From positions 2,604,001 through 2,668,000 of the forward strand of contig NC_007973.1 of the NCBI RefSeq assembly GCF_000196015.1: DNA of 64,000 nt. The letters run 5' to 3'. Shown piece after piece: positions 63,751-64,000 of this stretch. Both the position numbers and the translations under genes were made by a program. Under the pieces are notes generated by a model that was not told the origin of the DNA, ran no database searches, and was given only the letters and a program-made list of their open reading frames with translations. This DNA comes from Cupriavidus metallidurans CH34. Lineage in GTDB: Bacteria > Pseudomonadota > Gammaproteobacteria > Burkholderiales > Burkholderiaceae. Every line of letters starts with the position of its first letter. Position 1 is the stretch's first letter.

Positions 63751-64000
63751 TTGACCGCAATCCTCCAGATGCGCAATGTGCGCAAACTCTATGGCGACCA
63801 CGTCGTGGTCGACAACCTGGACCTGGAAGTCCAGCCCGGCCAGTGCTTCGGCCTGCTCGGCCCGAATGGCGCCGGCAAGACCACCACGCTGCGGATGTTG
63901 CTGGGCCTGACTACGCCAGCATCCGGCACGCTGATGCTTTGCGGTGAACCGATTCCGCAACGCGCCCCACAGGCGCGGATGCGCGTGGGCGTAGTGCCGC
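63751..64000 (+). CDS. NodI-type ABC transporter ATP-binding protein, partial
   Basis: The N-terminal 83 codons of an ABC ATPase that continues past the right edge. From TTG at 63751 ([16 protein letters not shown] follows; an ATG at 63769 is the alternative). Walker A is GPNGAGKTT. Similarity is to the NodI/DrrA class of exporters, which usually pair with a NodJ-type permease encoded next. The 163 bases before it, shared with the divergent LysE-type gene, contain no other gene. Confidence 0.8.
   Translation, partial: MTAILQMRNVRKLYGDHVVVDNLDLEVQPGQCFGLLGPNGAGKTTTLRMLLGLTTPASGTLMLCGEPIPQRAPQARMRVGVVP

Overview
The window looks like chromosomal DNA of a high-GC betaproteobacterium of the Burkholderiaceae, most likely Cupriavidus or a close Ralstonia relative. 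The reasons are the gene order (pgsA-uvrC, earP-efp, rpoE-rseA-mucB-degP-lepA-lepB-rnc-era-recO-pdxJ-acpS-nagZ, plsX-fabHDG-acpP-fabF, rne-moaA-mobA-moeA), the EarP/arginine-32 type of EF-P, and the protein sequences. This assignment is inference; no database was searched. The window divides into an accessory island (1 to about 14.2 kb) and ordinary core chromosome (14.2 to 64 kb).

Island, 1-14212. From the left: a gene fragment leaving the window; a tightly packed plus-strand thiol-redox operon (DsbD-like electron transporter, TlpA-type thioredoxin fused to an Lgt-like membrane domain, DsbG-like lipoprotein, TauE/SafE-type permease, FAD/NAD(P) disulfide oxidoreductase, DsrE-like small protein, LysR regulator); a divergent pair made of a small XRE repressor-like protein and a LysR ligand-binding domain that lacks its own HTH; and a P4-type tyrosine integrase next to two tandem tRNA-Gly(GCC) genes. 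The integrase is cut in two by a 3517-bp transposon (9859-13375). The transposon has a 5-bp target duplication (CTTGG) and TGTGC...GCA inverted ends, and it encodes a Cys-rich protein, a DDE transposase, an ExeA/TniB-type ATPase and a small protein. Removing the transposon and one CTTGG copy restores an uninterrupted 643-residue integrase, so the island has probably lost its own recombinase.

Core, 14.2-43.9 kb. The tRNA-Gly pair is followed by pgsA and uvrC (minus strand), earP-efp (plus), then a long minus-strand run. Read in transcription order this run contains plsX-fabH-fabD-fabG-acpP-fabF (fatty acid synthesis, preceded by rpmF and yceD), the envelope-stress sigma factor operon rpoE-rseA-mucB-degP-like, lepA-lepB-DUF4845-rnc-era-recO-pdxJ-acpS, and nagZ. 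Many of these genes overlap by 1-4 bases and are probably translationally coupled. maf and an RsmI-like methyltransferase run the other way. sppA, a Rieske protein, a Gph-like phosphatase and an RluC-type pseudouridine synthase complete the block.

Core, 43.9-64 kb. A 981-base leader with three strong consecutive hairpins precedes rne, whose 3' part holds a 12-bp tandem repeat and ends in a glutamine tract. Molybdenum-cofactor genes follow, then rmuC, a 2-hydroxyacid dehydrogenase coupled to an NhaD-type antiporter, a lone LutC-type gene, pncB, a secreted protein of unknown function, fdxA plus a ferredoxin-NADP reductase, tRNA-Asn, an AraC regulator, two LysE-type exporters flanking rpsU, and the start of a NodI-type ABC ATPase. 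Apart from the regulatory features listed, this half is ordinary housekeeping sequence.
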